A DNA stretch of 64,000 nucleotides, taken from NCBI RefSeq assembly GCF_036014015.1, contig NZ_CP107905.1, forward strand, positions 5,518,001 through 5,582,000. Reading direction: 5' to 3'. Below, in pieces: positions 1 through 14,123 of this stretch. The position numbers and the translations under genes were made by a program. This stretch comes from Streptomyces sp. NBC_00457 (lineage in GTDB: Bacteria; Actinomycetota; Actinomycetes; Streptomycetales; Streptomycetaceae). The notes below the pieces were generated by a model, which saw nothing but the letters and a program-made list of their open reading frames with translations, had not been told where the DNA came from and did no database searches. How positions within the stretch are numbered: the stretch's first letter is position 1; each line of letters starts with the position of its first letter.

Positions 1-18
1 TACAGCACCGCCCGGACC

Positions 19-53
19 AAGGCCCGGCCGCTCGACTCGAGCGGCCGGGCCTT
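19..53. terminator. Strong bidirectional hairpin terminator
   Basis: A 17-bp arm (19-35) is exactly complementary to 37-53, GC-rich, with TTT on the right flank and AA on the left flank. It would stop transcription entering from outside the window on either strand. The gene it serves is not in view. Confidence 0.7.
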
Positions 54-103
54 TCTCACGAACACGTCACGGGACAGCGGCAGGTGCCGAGACCCACACA
101 CGC

Positions 104-140
104 AGAAGCCCGGTAGATCCTGGAGATCTACCGGGCTTCT
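104..140 (-). terminator. Hairpin downstream of tRNA-Ile
   Basis: The arm agaagcccggtagatc repeats inverted as gatctaccgggcttct with a short loop. It lies about 20 bp past the 3' end of the minus-strand tRNA, so it is the likely terminator for that transcript. Confidence 0.65.
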
Positions 141-160
141 CACCTGGCGCTGTGCCGCTG

Positions 161-234
161 TGGGGCTAACAGGATTTGAACCTGTGGCCTCATCCTTATC
201 AGGGATGCGCTCTAACCAACTGAGCTATAGCCCC
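161..234 (-). tRNA. tRNA-Ile (anticodon GAU)
   Basis: Read on the minus strand, this 74-nt sequence folds as a cloverleaf. The acceptor stem is GGGGCTA/TAGCCCC with discriminator A. The D-arm is GCTCAGTTGGTTAGAGC and the anticodon loop CTGATAA contains GAT at 198-200. The T-loop is GTTCAAATC. The 3' CCA is not encoded and must be added after transcription; the CCA-adding enzyme gene lies at 30274. A tRNA-Ile(GAU) downstream of gyrA is a common actinobacterial arrangement. Confidence 0.97.
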
Positions 235-274
235 GCCGCGCTCTGCGGTGTATGTCCCGCGCGCTGACCCCTGA

Positions 275-303
275 AGATTAGCGCACGACGTGGGCAGTCC
301 CAA
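275..303 (-). promoter_or_regulatory. Predicted sigma-70/HrdB-type promoter of tRNA-Ile
   Basis: On the minus strand TTGGGA (303-298) and TAATCT (280-275) are separated by exactly 17 bp. The predicted start is about 30 nt before the mature tRNA 5' end. The distance and hexamers fit a vegetative promoter, so the tRNA may not depend on read-through from gyrA. This is a prediction only. Confidence 0.5.
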
Positions 304-358
304 AATCGATAGTCAGAGGACCGTCGCCCGAGGTTTGAAAGGGCGTTGCCGGTTAATG

Positions 359-1144
359 TCACTCGTCCTCGGCGAGCGTCAGCTCGACGCCGCCCACGAA
401 GCCCGCCGACAGGTTGTAGATGAACGCGCCGAGGGTCGCCAGGGCCGTCGCGAGGACGACGTCGATGACCGCGATGATCGACGTGAACATCAGGACGTTC
501 GGGAGGGACAGGAAGGACTGGAGGTCGAAGCCGTTCGACTCGTTCGAGCCGGTGGCCTCGGAGATCGTGCCGCCGACCGTCGAGAAGACGCCCATCGCGT
601 CCATGACCATCCACAGCACCGCCGACGCGACGATCGTGCAGATGCCCAGGGCGATGGAGAGCAGGAAGCTCACCTTCATGACCGACCAGGGGTCGGCCTT
701 CGCCACGCGCAGCCGGGCCTTGCGGGTGCGGGGTGTCGTACGCGCGCCCGTGCGGGGCCGGCGTACGGCACCGGCGGGCGCCGCCGCCGGGTAGGCCTGC
801 GGCGGGTGGTACGGGCCGGCAGGCTGCTGTGGCTGGCGCTCTCCCGGCAGCGGAGAGGCCGACGGCTGCGGCGCCGCCTGGGCGGCTTGCCGGTCCGACG
901 GCCGGGGCTGGGAGCCCGCAGCGGCCGAGCCCGCCCCAGCCGCGTGCTGCTGGGTCTGCGAGCCACGGGTGTCCGTCACAGTTCCCCCCTGGGATCCATG
1001 AGTGTCAGGCGAGTGCGAGTCGGTCGGGGACGACTTGATCGCTTGCAGGTTGGTCGTGTGCGAGTCCGTCACACGCGCGGCGGAGCCACTGCCGCCGCCG
1101 TCCGTGTCCGTACCGGTCGGTCCGGCGCCCGTGGCTCCGCTCAC
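359..1144 (-). CDS. DUF3566 family transmembrane protein
   Basis: This 261-residue protein has an N-terminal half that is a low-complexity Gly/Ser/Thr/Pro/Gln-rich cytoplasmic tail. The C-terminal ~110 residues carry two membrane segments (about 155-182 and 218-250) with the DUF3566 pattern 'WSVMKVSFLLS...TIVASAVLW'. The GTG start at 1144 lies 17 bp after the gyrA stop, so it is probably co-transcribed with gyrBA. The family is nearly always found next to gyrA in actinobacteria (the mycobacterial counterpart is the Rv0007 group). Its biochemical role is not established; a cell-envelope or division role is only inferred. Confidence 0.85.
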   Translation of the reverse strand: MSGATGAGPTGTDTDGGGSGSAARVTDSHTTNLQAIKSSPTDSHSPDTHGSQGGTVTDTRGSQTQQHAAGAGSAAAGSQPRPSDRQAAQAAPQPSASPLPGERQPQQPAGPYHPPQAYPAAAPAGAVRRPRTGARTTPRTRKARLRVAKADPWSVMKVSFLLSIALGICTIVASAVLWMVMDAMGVFSTVGGTISEATGSNESNGFDLQSFLSLPNVLMFTSIIAVIDVVLATALATLGAFIYNLSAGFVGGVELTLAEDE

Positions 1145-1161
1145 GATGACTCACTCCTCGC

Positions 1162-3756
<2,595 letters not shown>

Positions 3757-3798
3757 TGCTGGTGAAGATCCTTCCTGGTGCGGTCAGCTGAGACCGAC

Positions 3799-6246
<2,448 letters not shown>

Positions 6247-6789
6247 TCACCCATAGGTGTCGCCGGGACCCGTGCTGCCCGGAGCACGCAGCGGACCGTA
6301 GCGGCGAGGGGGACCACCAGGGCCGTTCACCTTGATCAACCGCACCGTCCCGTGGCCCAGGTCCTCGTTGAGCCGGGCGACCAGCGTGGGGGCGAGCAGA
6401 CGCAGGTTCGTCGCCCAGGCCGTGGAGTCGCAGCGCACGACGAGTACATGCTCGTCCTCGTCGTACCGCTCCGGCACACAGTGCTTGGCGACGTCCTCGC
6501 CGACGATCTGCGGCCAGCGGCCCATCACCCCGCCCACCGCGGCCGGGGCCTCCCAACCCCGCTCGGTGATCAGGCGGTTGATCGCGGCGCCGAGCGCCAT
6601 GGGGTCGCGTCCATCGGCACCCGCGCCGGAGCGCAGGCCACCGCGACGCGCCTGCTTCTTCTGCTGCACGGCATCGCCACGCGCGCGTGCCTGTTCCTTC
6701 GCCGCGCGCAACGCCACGCGCGCGAGGTCCACCCCGGACGGCTCGGGTGCCCCCTGCTCGGCTGCCTTCTTGGGATCGTCGGTCGTCAT
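6247..6789 (-). CDS. dciA: DciA-type DUF721 protein, replicative helicase loader candidate
   Basis: This 180-residue protein has a DUF721/DciA core at about 65-160. It reads '[16 protein letters not shown]...[17 protein letters not shown]...[26 protein letters not shown]', the KH-like fold of the family. A basic Lys/Arg/Gln-rich stretch precedes the core. DciA proteins interact with DnaB and help load it at origins in bacteria lacking DnaC/DnaI, which fits its place in the dnaN-recF-gyr cluster. Its ATG overlaps the recF stop as ATGA, implying translational coupling. The helicase-loading role is inferred from family and context. Confidence 0.9.
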   Translation of the reverse strand: MTTDDPKKAAEQGAPEPSGVDLARVALRAAKEQARARGDAVQQKKQARRGGLRSGAGADGRDPMALGAAINRLITERGWEAPAAVGGVMGRWPQIVGEDVAKHCVPERYDEDEHVLVVRCDSTAWATNLRLLAPTLVARLNEDLGHGTVRLIKVNGPGGPPRRYGPLRAPGSTGPGDTYG

Positions 6790-7907
6790 GCGCGCTCCAC
6801 CGTCCCGTCCGACACCGTGTACCGCGTTCCCGTCAGCACGTGCGGTACGTCGTCGTCCACCGCGGCCGTCACCAGCACCTGCTCACCGGGCGCCACCAGT
6901 TCGGCCAGCCGCTCGCGCCGCCGGGTGTCCAGCTCGGCGAACACATCGTCGAGGATCAGCACCGGCTCATTGCCCTCGGCCCTGAGCAGGTCGTACGACG
7001 CCAGCCGCAACGCCAGCGCAAACGACCAGGACTCACCGTGGGACGCGTATCCCTTGGCCGGCATCTGACCGAGTTTGAGATTCAAATCGTCTCGATGAGG
7101 CCCTACGAGGGTGACGCCCCGCTCGATCTCCTGCTTGCGCGCATCGGCGAGCGCCGCCATCACCTGCGTGTAGAGGTCCTCGCGTGTGTGCGCCTCACCC
7201 GGCGCCGACGGCTTGTACTCCAGGGCCACCGGGCCGCCACCGGGTGCCAGTTGCTCGTACGCCTTGTCGGCCAGCGGCTGGATCGCGGCTATCAGGTCCA
7301 GGCGCTGAGCAAGCAACTCGGCGCCCACGGCCGCAAGGTGCTGATCCCAGACGTCGAGGGTGGACAGATCCATCGAACGACCGCCGTGCCGACGAGCCAA
7401 CGCAGCACTTTTCAACAGGGTGTTCCGCTGCTTGAGGACCCGCTCGTAGTCCGAGCGCACACCGGCCATACGCGGAGACCGGGCGGTGATCAGCTCGTCG
7501 AGAAAGCGGCGGCGCTCCCCGGGATCGCCCTTGACCAGAGCGAGGTCCTCGGGCGCGAACAGCACAGTCCGTACGATGCCCAGCACATCGCGGGGTCTGA
7601 CCTGCGAGGACCTGTTGATGCGGGCGCGGTTCGCCCTGCCCGGGTTCAGCTCCAGCTCGACCAGCTGCTGCCGCTCGCCCTGCTTGACCTGCGCGCGGAT
7701 GACCGCGCGGTCGGCGCCCATCCGGACGAGAGGCGCGTCGGAGGCGACACGGTGACTGCCCAGGGTGGCGAGGTAGCCGATCGCCTCGACGAGGTTCGTC
7801 TTGCCCTGCCCATTGGGGCCGACGAAGGCGGTGACACCCGGGTCGAGCGGAACTTCGACCCGGGCGTACGAGCGGAAGTCGGCCAGCGACAGATGCGTGA
7901 CGTGCAT
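6786..7907 (-). CDS. recF: DNA replication and repair protein RecF
   Basis: This 373-residue SMC-like ABC ATPase promotes RecA loading at gapped DNA in the RecFOR pathway. The Walker A motif GPNGQGKT is at 30-37, the signature near '[10 protein letters not shown]' in the middle, and Walker B '[12 protein letters not shown]' near 315-327, followed by the D-loop. ATG start at 7907. It lies between gnd and dciA, with 52 bp to gnd, and its stop overlaps the dciA start. Confidence 0.97.
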   Translation of the reverse strand: MHVTHLSLADFRSYARVEVPLDPGVTAFVGPNGQGKTNLVEAIGYLATLGSHRVASDAPLVRMGADRAVIRAQVKQGERQQLVELELNPGRANRARINRSSQVRPRDVLGIVRTVLFAPEDLALVKGDPGERRRFLDELITARSPRMAGVRSDYERVLKQRNTLLKSAALARRHGGRSMDLSTLDVWDQHLAAVGAELLAQRLDLIAAIQPLADKAYEQLAPGGGPVALEYKPSAPGEAHTREDLYTQVMAALADARKQEIERGVTLVGPHRDDLNLKLGQMPAKGYASHGESWSFALALRLASYDLLRAEGNEPVLILDDVFAELDTRRRERLAELVAPGEQVLVTAAVDDDVPHVLTGTRYTVSDGTVERA

Positions 7908-7959
7908 GGTCGTTCGCCGACCTCCCCCAGTGTCGTGGACCGCTCAGCAGCCCTGTGGA

Positions 7960-8835
7960 TTACTTCGTCTCGACCGCGTGGCCACCGAACTGGTTCCGCA
8001 GCGCCGCGATCATCTTCATCTGTGGAGAGTCCTCCTGCCGCGAGGCGAACCGCGCGAACAGGGACGCCGTGATCGCCGGCAGCGGCACGGCGTGGTCGAT
8101 GGCGGCTTCCACAGTCCAGCGGCCTTCCCCGGAGTCCTGTGCATAACCGCGCAGCTTCTGAAGGTGCTCGTCCTCGTCCAGGGCGTTCACCGCGAGGTCG
8201 AGCAGCCAGGAGCGGATGACCGTGCCCTCCTGCCAGGAACGGAACACCTCCCGGACGTCGGTCACGGAGTCGACCTTCTCCAGGAGCTCCCAGCCCTCGG
8301 CGTAGGCCTGCATCATCGCGTACTCAATGCCGTTGTGGACCATCTTCGCGAAGTGGCCGGCACCGACCTTGCCGGCGTGCACCGCACCGAAGTCGCCCTC
8401 CGGCTTGAGTGCGTCGAAGACCTGCTGCACCTTGGCGACGTTCTCCGCGTCGCCGCCGTACATCAGCGCATAGCCGTTCTCCAGGCCCCAGACGCCACCG
8501 GAGACACCGCAGTCGACAAAACCGATGCCCTTGGCGGCCAGCTCCTCCGCGTGCTTCTCGTCGTCCGTCCAGCGCGAGTTGCCGCCGTCCACGACGACAT
8601 CACCGGGCTCCAGCAGTTCGGCCAGCTCGTCGATGGTCGACTGGGTGGGCGCACCGGCCGGGACCATCACCCATACGACGCGCGGGCCCGCGAGCTTGCC
8701 CACAAGCTCTTCCAGGCTGTGGACATCGGCGAGATCCGGGTTGCGGTCGTATCCGATGACGGTGTGGCCTGCGCGGCGGATCCGCTCGCGCATGTTGCCG
8801 CCCATCTTGCCGAGGCCGACGAGACCGAGCTCCAT
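7960..8835 (-). CDS. gnd: 6-phosphogluconate dehydrogenase, decarboxylating (short, YqeC/GndA-like type)
   Basis: The 291-residue enzyme has an N-terminal Rossmann motif GLVGLGKMGGNMRERI and the 6PGDH motif 'VVDGGNSRWTDDEKHAEELAAKGIGFVDCGVSGGVWGLENGYALMYGG'. The catalytic Lys/Asn region is 'GHFAKMVHNGIEYAMMQAYAEG'. It would convert 6-phosphogluconate to ribulose 5-phosphate plus CO2 and a reduced nicotinamide. The short length matches the form commonly NAD-preferring; cofactor choice is not proven here. It is a metabolic gene wedged between dnaN and recF, as in other Streptomyces. Confidence 0.93.
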   Translation of the reverse strand: MELGLVGLGKMGGNMRERIRRAGHTVIGYDRNPDLADVHSLEELVGKLAGPRVVWVMVPAGAPTQSTIDELAELLEPGDVVVDGGNSRWTDDEKHAEELAAKGIGFVDCGVSGGVWGLENGYALMYGGDAENVAKVQQVFDALKPEGDFGAVHAGKVGAGHFAKMVHNGIEYAMMQAYAEGWELLEKVDSVTDVREVFRSWQEGTVIRSWLLDLAVNALDEDEHLQKLRGYAQDSGEGRWTVEAAIDHAVPLPAITASLFARFASRQEDSPQMKMIAALRNQFGGHAVETK

Positions 8836-8975
8836 CAGTTGTTCCTTAGGTTGCTGTGTGGCGTGTGAGGCACCTTCGTACCCATGTCCGAGCCTAAACC
8901 CGGACTCTCACGCACACCTGTGGGCATACGCGCTCAAACGTATGCCCCGACCTGCGGTGTTCTCGTCGGTCGCGG

Positions 8976-10106
8976 TCAGCCGCTGAGGCGGACCGGCATG
9001 ATCAGGTACTTGTAGGCCTCGTCCGCCTCGGCGTCCAGCGCCGGCTTGCCGCTGAGCAGCGCGGGCTTCGTGGATGTCGTGAAGGACAGCTGCGCGACCG
9101 GGGAGTCGATGGCGCTCAGGCCGTCCAGCAGGAAGGTCGGGTTGAAGGCGATCGATACGTCATCGCCCTCCAGCTGGGCGTCCACCCGTTCCACAGCCTG
9201 TGCATCGTCGCTGGAACCGGCCTCAAGGATCAGCACGCCCTGCTCGAAGCTCAGCCGCACAGGAGTGTTGCGCTCGGCGACCAGGGCCACGCGCTTGACG
9301 GCCTCCACGAAGGGGGCGGTCTCGATCACGGCGACCGAGTTGAACTCCGTCGGGAACAGCGAGCGGTACTTCGGGAGGTCGCCCTCCAGCAGCCGCGTCG
9401 TCGTACGCCGGCCGGCGCCCTCGAAACCGATCAGGCCCTCGCCCGCGCCCGAGCCGGACAGCGCCAGGATCACGCTGTCGCCGCTGGTCAGCGCCTTGGC
9501 GGTGTCCAGGAGCGTCTTGGCGGGGACCAGGGCGACCGCGGACGCTTCCGGGTTCTCCGGTTTCCACAGGAACTCACGGACCGCGAAGCGGTAGCGGTCG
9601 GTGGAGGCCAGGGTGACCCGGTCGCCCTCGATCTCGATGCGCACACCGGTGAGGACGGGCAGGGTGTCGTCACGGCCTGCGGCGATGGCCACCTGGGAGG
9701 CGGCGGAGGCGAAGACCTCACCGGGGACGGTGCCGGTCGCCGACGGCATCTGCGGCAGCGCCGGGTACTCCTCCACAGGCAGTGTGTGGAGTGTGAACCG
9801 TGAGGAGCCGCAGACCACCGTCGCCCGTACACCGTCTGTGGAAATCTCCACCGGGCGGTTGGGGAGGGCGCGGGAGATGTCGGCGAGCAGCCTGCCGGAG
9901 ACGAGGACCGTGCCCTCCTCCTCGACCTCGGCTTCCACCGACACGCGTGCGGAGACCTCGTAGTCGAAGCTGGACAGGCTCAGCTGGCCGTCCTCGGCCT
10001 TCAGCAGAAGGCCCGCGAGGACAGGCGCCGGCGGACGGGCCGGGAGGCTGCGCGCCGCCCAGGCCACTGCCTCCGCGAGTACGTCGCGTTCCACCCGGAT
10101 CTTCAC
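8976..10106 (-). CDS. dnaN: DNA polymerase III beta subunit (sliding clamp)
   Basis: The 376-residue ring-forming processivity clamp has three repeated clamp folds, including 'AGLLLKAEDGQLSLSSFDYEVSA', 'RYRFAVREF' and the C-terminal 'YLIMPVRLSG' that helps form the hydrophobic partner-binding pocket. I chose the GTG at 10106 (VKIRVERDVL) because AGGAGG sits 7 nt upstream and it gives the normal length. The open frame runs 215 codons further through oriC, which is spurious. It reads away from oriC as the first gene of the left replication arm. Confidence 0.97.
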   Translation of the reverse strand: MKIRVERDVLAEAVAWAARSLPARPPAPVLAGLLLKAEDGQLSLSSFDYEVSARVSVEAEVEEEGTVLVSGRLLADISRALPNRPVEISTDGVRATVVCGSSRFTLHTLPVEEYPALPQMPSATGTVPGEVFASAASQVAIAAGRDDTLPVLTGVRIEIEGDRVTLASTDRYRFAVREFLWKPENPEASAVALVPAKTLLDTAKALTSGDSVILALSGSGAGEGLIGFEGAGRRTTTRLLEGDLPKYRSLFPTEFNSVAVIETAPFVEAVKRVALVAERNTPVRLSFEQGVLILEAGSSDDAQAVERVDAQLEGDDVSIAFNPTFLLDGLSAIDSPVAQLSFTTSTKPALLSGKPALDAEADEAYKYLIMPVRLSG

Positions 10107-10965
10107 TGTTGCCGCCTCCTGCTGTTGCCGGCGCTTCTCGGCCTGCCTGGCTTCGTCGTCTGTCTCGGTGTGGTCGGTCCCGGTGAGGGGAAGGACACCG
10201 GAGAACAGTCTGACGCACGGCACTGACAGTAGGTGCCTCTCGGGGTCAAGTCGTGACGAGGGGCAGTCGGGCGCCGAAGAGCGAGTTGTGCACAGGACCC
10301 CCTTCGAAGCGAATTCCGCTCTCTCTCTAGTTGGGAGTAGTAGTAGGGGCTGTGGATACCGTGGATAACCCTGTTTTCCCAGGTCAGCGGCGAGATTTTG
10401 TCCACGGACCCTGTGGGTGACACCGGTGGACAACCAAGCAAATCTGTGGAGAACGGAAAGTTCTGCACACCCCATGCACAGCCTGGGGTGACTTCTCCCC
10501 AGTGCCGTCCCCAGGTTTGGGCAGCTTTCCCACAGACCTGCCTGGCACCTTGATGTGACGCCTTTCACTCGTCCCGGTGAGGAGGCGCGTCGCGTTGCCG
10601 AACAGTGGACAGCGGTGTGGAGAAGCGGGCCATCCTTGGGGACAACTCGCCCCAGTCTGTGGGTTGCCGGTGGACAACTTCGTACACACCCTGTGGATCT
10701 TTTCGCTGTCCACAGTCTGTGGAGATCGTTCGTCCACCGATCCACAACCACGTGAGCTGGCTTGATGGTCTGTCAGCGGAGTCCGCTGTGGACAGGATCT
10801 GGACAACTCCCCAGTCCCCAGGGTGTGGACGGCAGAAAATCACCGAATCTGTGGAGAGTGGCCGTAACCCGGCACGTAATCGAACACCAGGTGGCTGCGG
10901 CATAACGAAGGGCGCCCTCCGGATCTCCTCCGGAGGGCGCCCTCGGTGCCGTGACCCTGTGGTCG
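10107..10965. other. Chromosomal replication origin oriC
   Basis: The 859-bp gene-free gap between dnaN and dnaA holds at least 17 matches to TTGTCCACA with 0-2 changes. TGTGGA-type (reverse) boxes are at 10351, 10360, 10425, 10445, 10604, 10616, 10637, 10669, 10692, 10718, 10787, 10798, 10824 and 10850. Forward boxes are at 10398, 10706 and 10730. They form a five-box group (10351-10453) and a twelve-box group (10604-10858), separated by ~150 bp. None of the 17 matches all nine consensus bases. This agrees with the published Streptomyces oriC layout of many weak boxes between dnaA and dnaN. Confidence 0.96.
10910..10942 (-). terminator. Terminator of dnaA at the edge of oriC
   Basis: The 14-bp arm gggcgccctccgga (10910-10923) pairs exactly with 10929-10942 across a 5-nt loop. 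It lies 24 bp after the dnaA stop and shields oriC from dnaA transcription. Confidence 0.75.
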
Positions 10966-12876
10966 TCAGCCGTTCTTGATGCGGTTCGTCAGCTCGGTCA
11001 CCTGGTTGTAGATGGAGCGCCGCTCGGCCATCAGATTGCGGATCTTGCGGTCGGCGTGCATCACCGTCGTATGGTCGCGGCCGCCGAACAGCGCGCCGAT
11101 CTTCGGCAGCGACAGGTCCGTGAGCTCACGGCACAGGTACATGGCGATCTGGCGGGCCGTGACGAGCTGGCGGCCGCGCGAACTGCCGCACAGATCCTCG
11201 ACCGTGAGACCGAAGTAGTCGGCGGTCGCGCTCATGATGGCCGTCGAGGTGATCTCCGGCGTCGAGTCCTCACCGCCGGGGATGAGGTCCTTGAGGACGA
11301 TCTCGGTCAGGCCCAGGTCCACCGGCTGCCGGTTGAGCGACGCGAACGCCGTCACCCGGATCAGCGCGCCCTCCAGCTCGCGGATGTTGCGCGAGATCCG
11401 GGAGGCGATGAACTCAAGTACCTCCGGCGGGGCGTTGAGCTGCTCCTGCACCGCCTTCTTGCGGAGGATGGCGATACGGGTCTCCAGCTCGGGCGGCTGG
11501 ACGTCGGTGATCAGGCCCCATTCGAAACGGTTCCGCAGCCGGTCCTCCAGGGTCACCAGCTGCTTCGGCGGCCGGTCGCTGGAGAGCACGATCTGCTTGT
11601 TGGCGTTGTGGAGCGTGTTGAAGGTGTGGAAGAACTCCTCCTGCGTCGACTCCTTGTCCGCGAGGAACTGGATGTCGTCGACGAGCAGGATGTCCATCTC
11701 CCGGTACCGCTTGCGGAAGCTGTCGCCCTTGCCGTCGCGGATGGAGTTGATGAACTCGTTGGTGAACTCCTCCGAGCTCACATACCGCACACGCGTGCCC
11801 GGGTAGAGGCTGCGCGCGTAGTGCCCGATCGCGTGCAGCAGGTGCGTCTTGCCGAGCCCCGACTCCCCATAGATGAAGAGAGGGTTGTACGCCTTCGCCG
11901 GTGCCTCGGCGACGGCCACCGCGGCCGCGTGCGCGAAGCGGTTGGAGGCACCGATGACGAACGTGTCGAAGAGGTACTTCGGGTTCAGTCGTGCGGTCGG
12001 CTCGCCGGGGCCGGTCGCCGGCGCGGGCTGCGCGGCCAGTGGGCCAGGGGCGCCGGTCGTGGGGAGCGTGGGTCCGACCGGTCCGCCGCGATGCACATGC
12101 CCGGACCCGGACGGCGGCTCGGGCCGCTCCCGGCGGACGTCACGCTGGTCGTAGTCGGAGCGGGACTGGTCGTAGTCGGAGCGCTGCGTGTCGTAGGAGG
12201 GGCGCTCCATGGACTGCGGACGGTAGTCCTGGGAGGGCTGGTGGTACGAGTCCTGGGACGGCGGGGAGTACGAGTCCTGCGAGCCGTAGGAGTCCTGGGA
12301 CCGGTACGAGTCCTGTGAGGGCGACGCGTACGGGTCGCGCTCCGGGAAGCCGAGCCGCTGCTGCTGCCAGCCGTAGTCGTCCTGGGATCCGCGGGGCCAG
12401 GCGCCGGGTTCGGGGCGCTGGTATTCCGAGGGGTACGCGGGGCGGGCCGTCGGGAGCTGGTCCGTGCGGGGCGGGGGCAGCTGGTCGCTCGGGGTGCCGG
12501 AGCGGTCGTCGGCGCGGTGGCGGCCGTAGCCCTCGTACTGGGAGGAGGGGAGTTCCGGCTCTTCGTACCGGGGGCGCGCGGGCGGGGCCGGGGGTTCGCC
12601 GACGGAGTCGTCGACGGTGATCGCGATACGGATCGGGCGGCCGCATTCGCGGCTCAGCGTCTCGCTGACGATCGGTGCGAGACGGCCCTCCAGTACGCCC
12701 TTCGCAAATTCGTTCGGTACGGCGAGCAGGGCGGTGTCCGCGACCAGCGCCAGGGGCTGGCAGCGGCGGATCCAGCGCTCGTCCTTCGCTTCGACGCCCT
12801 GCCCGCGGCCCTCCCCGAGGAGCTGCTCCAGTACTCGTGGCCACACTGCGGCAAGATCGGCAGGTACGTCAGCCAC
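10966..12876 (-). CDS. dnaA: Chromosomal replication initiator protein DnaA
   Basis: The 636-residue AAA+ initiator binds the DnaA boxes of oriC and opens the duplex. Domain I (1-~90) precedes a very long domain II (~95-300) rich in Pro, Gln, Tyr and Asp, with SQDSY repeats near 185-215. The AAA+ core has Walker A GESGLGKT (337-344) and Walker [10 protein letters not shown]. The C-terminal helix-turn-helix ends in [16 protein letters not shown] chose the GTG at 12876 ([12 protein letters not shown]), the conserved Streptomyces start, over an in-frame start 31 codons upstream. Two DnaA-box-like sites upstream suggest autoregulation. It reads toward oriC, head-on to the rightward fork. Confidence 0.97.
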   Translation of the reverse strand: MADVPADLAAVWPRVLEQLLGEGRGQGVEAKDERWIRRCQPLALVADTALLAVPNEFAKGVLEGRLAPIVSETLSRECGRPIRIAITVDDSVGEPPAPPARPRYEEPELPSSQYEGYGRHRADDRSGTPSDQLPPPRTDQLPTARPAYPSEYQRPEPGAWPRGSQDDYGWQQQRLGFPERDPYASPSQDSYRSQDSYGSQDSYSPPSQDSYHQPSQDYRPQSMERPSYDTQRSDYDQSRSDYDQRDVRRERPEPPSGSGHVHRGGPVGPTLPTTGAPGPLAAQPAPATGPGEPTARLNPKYLFDTFVIGASNRFAHAAAVAVAEAPAKAYNPLFIYGESGLGKTHLLHAIGHYARSLYPGTRVRYVSSEEFTNEFINSIRDGKGDSFRKRYREMDILLVDDIQFLADKESTQEEFFHTFNTLHNANKQIVLSSDRPPKQLVTLEDRLRNRFEWGLITDVQPPELETRIAILRKKAVQEQLNAPPEVLEFIASRISRNIRELEGALIRVTAFASLNRQPVDLGLTEIVLKDLIPGGEDSTPEITSTAIMSATADYFGLTVEDLCGSSRGRQLVTARQIAMYLCRELTDLSLPKIGALFGGRDHTTVMHADRKIRNLMAERRSIYNQVTELTNRIKNG

Positions 12877-13239
12877 AGGGCACGCTCTCTCGTGGGTCCC
12901 ACGAACGTGTGGTTGTGGGACGGATTGGGATTCACATCGGATGGGACGGGCGAATCGGAGTCCAGCCAAGGTAGTCAGGGCGACGGGTGCGGTTCAAGTT
13001 GTTGTCCCCAGGCTGTGGATAGTGTCTCCTGTGGGCCGTTGGTTTGACCGGATGGCGTAGCCCCGCGTACCGTGACCAGGTCGAGTTGTCGATGGCTGCT
13101 GCCGCCTGCCTCCGATGGGCACAGATCGCTGAAGGTGATCGGGAAGCGGTGCACTCGGGCGTGATGCGAGCTACTCGTGGGCGCACGGTGACAGCCAGGA
13201 CGGCACCCGCCACCACCGATTGATTTCTGGAGCCCCCGA
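12877..13239. promoter_or_regulatory. Divergent dnaA/rpmH regulatory region
   Basis: This 363-bp gap lies between divergent dnaA and rpmH. Two DnaA-box-like sites stand four bases apart: TTGTCCCCA (13002-13010, one change) and TGTGGATAG (13014-13022, reverse, two changes). DnaA boxes in the dnaA promoter are known to mediate autoregulation in Streptomyces. The rpmH promoter prediction is given separately. No small gene was seen. Confidence 0.7.
13044..13073 (+). promoter_or_regulatory. Predicted rpmH promoter
   Basis: TTGACC (13044-13049) and TACCGT (13068-13073) are 18 bp apart, giving a predicted start near 13080 and a leader of about 160 nt before rpmH. This is the best vegetative-type match in the gap and would drive rpmH-rnpA-yidD-yidC-jag. 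Confidence 0.5.
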
Positions 13240-13377
13240 GTGAGCAAGCGCACCTTCCAGCCGAACAACCGTCGTCGCGCGAAGACCCACGGCTTCCGGC
13301 TGCGTATGCGCACCCGTGCCGGCCGCGCGATTCTCGCGTCCCGCCGTGGCAAGGGTCGCGCCCGTCTGTCCGCCTGA
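13240..13377 (+). CDS. rpmH: 50S ribosomal protein L34
   Basis: The 45-residue, strongly basic protein [20 protein letters not shown]... is the smallest large-subunit protein. It reads from a GTG start at 13240 with GGAG 7 nt upstream to TGA at 13375-13377. The motif [21 protein letters not shown] is diagnostic. It opens the plus-strand rpmH-rnpA-yidD-yidC-jag-rsmG series, the standard neighbour order of dnaA. Confidence 0.97.
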   Translation: MSKRTFQPNNRRRAKTHGFRLRMRTRAGRAILASRRGKGRARLSA

Positions 13378-13398
13378 TCCCGGTCAGGTCATGACGTC

Positions 13399-13770
13399 GT
13401 GCTGCCCACCGAGAACCGGCTGAGGCGGCGCGAGGACTTCGCGACCGCGGTACGACGAGGACGCAGGGCCGGTCGCCCGACTCTCGTCGTCCACCTTCGA
13501 AGCGGTGCCACGGACCCGCACGCGCCTGGGGAGAGCGCTCCCCCGACGCGTGCGGGTTTCGTCGTGAGCAAGGCGGTGGGCGGCGCGGTCGTCCGGAACA
13601 AGGTGAAGCGCAGACTCCGTCATCTGATGCGGGAGCGAGTCGCCCTGTTGCCCCCCGGTAGCCTGGTAGTCGTACGAGCGTTGCCCGGCGCGGGCGACGC
13701 CGACCATGGACAACTGGCCCAAGACCTGGATGCCGCTCTGCGGCGGCTGCTGGGAGGGGGCGCACGATGA
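13399..13770 (+). CDS. rnpA: Ribonuclease P protein component
   Basis: The 123-residue basic protein cofactor of RNase P assists 5' maturation of tRNAs. The N-terminal [21 protein letters not shown] and the RNR-like signature '[27 protein letters not shown]' (about 53-79) mark the family. It starts with GTG at 13399 and lies 21 bp after rpmH. The stop overlaps the yidD start as ATGA. Confidence 0.95.
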   Translation: MLPTENRLRRREDFATAVRRGRRAGRPTLVVHLRSGATDPHAPGESAPPTRAGFVVSKAVGGAVVRNKVKRRLRHLMRERVALLPPGSLVVVRALPGAGDADHGQLAQDLDAALRRLLGGGAR

Positions 13771-14120
13771 AGTACCCGCTACTGGCTCTGATCAAGCTCT
13801 ACCAGTGGACGATCAGTCCGCTGCTCGGGCCGGTCTGCAAGTACTACCCGTCGTGCTCCCACTACGGCTATACGGCCATCGACCGGCACGGTGCGATCAA
13901 GGGAACGGCACTCACCGCTTGGCGCATCCTGCGGTGCAATCCGTGGTCGCTGGGCGGTGTGGACCATGTCCCGCCGCGCAAGCGCCCGCGGTGGCACGAA
14001 ATGCTGCGTGACGCCTGGCGCACACGCAGGGGCGGGAACTCCGCCGCCGTAACGGCCACCGAGGGGCAGACTCCTTCGAGCCCGGCCGCAGAGACCCCGT
14101 CCCATGCCCAAGGAGCATGA
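13767..14120 (+). CDS. yidD: Membrane protein insertion efficiency factor YidD
   Basis: The 117-residue protein belongs to the YidD family, which aids insertion of membrane proteins with YidC. The core '[41 protein letters not shown]' with its three-cysteine pattern (CKYYPSCS...RCNPW) is typical. The amphipathic N-terminus supports peripheral membrane attachment. Its ATG overlaps the rnpA stop, and yidC follows after 3 bp. A Ser/Thr/Ala-rich C-terminal tail of about 35 residues extends beyond the usual family core. Confidence 0.93.
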   Translation: MKYPLLALIKLYQWTISPLLGPVCKYYPSCSHYGYTAIDRHGAIKGTALTAWRILRCNPWSLGGVDHVPPRKRPRWHEMLRDAWRTRRGGNSAAVTATEGQTPSSPAAETPSHAQGA

Positions 14121-14123
14121 TTA

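Noticed and set aside
10107..10751. N-terminal extension of DnaN across oriC
   Set aside because: The frame happens to be open, but GTG 10106 has AGGAGG and gives the conserved clamp N-terminus.
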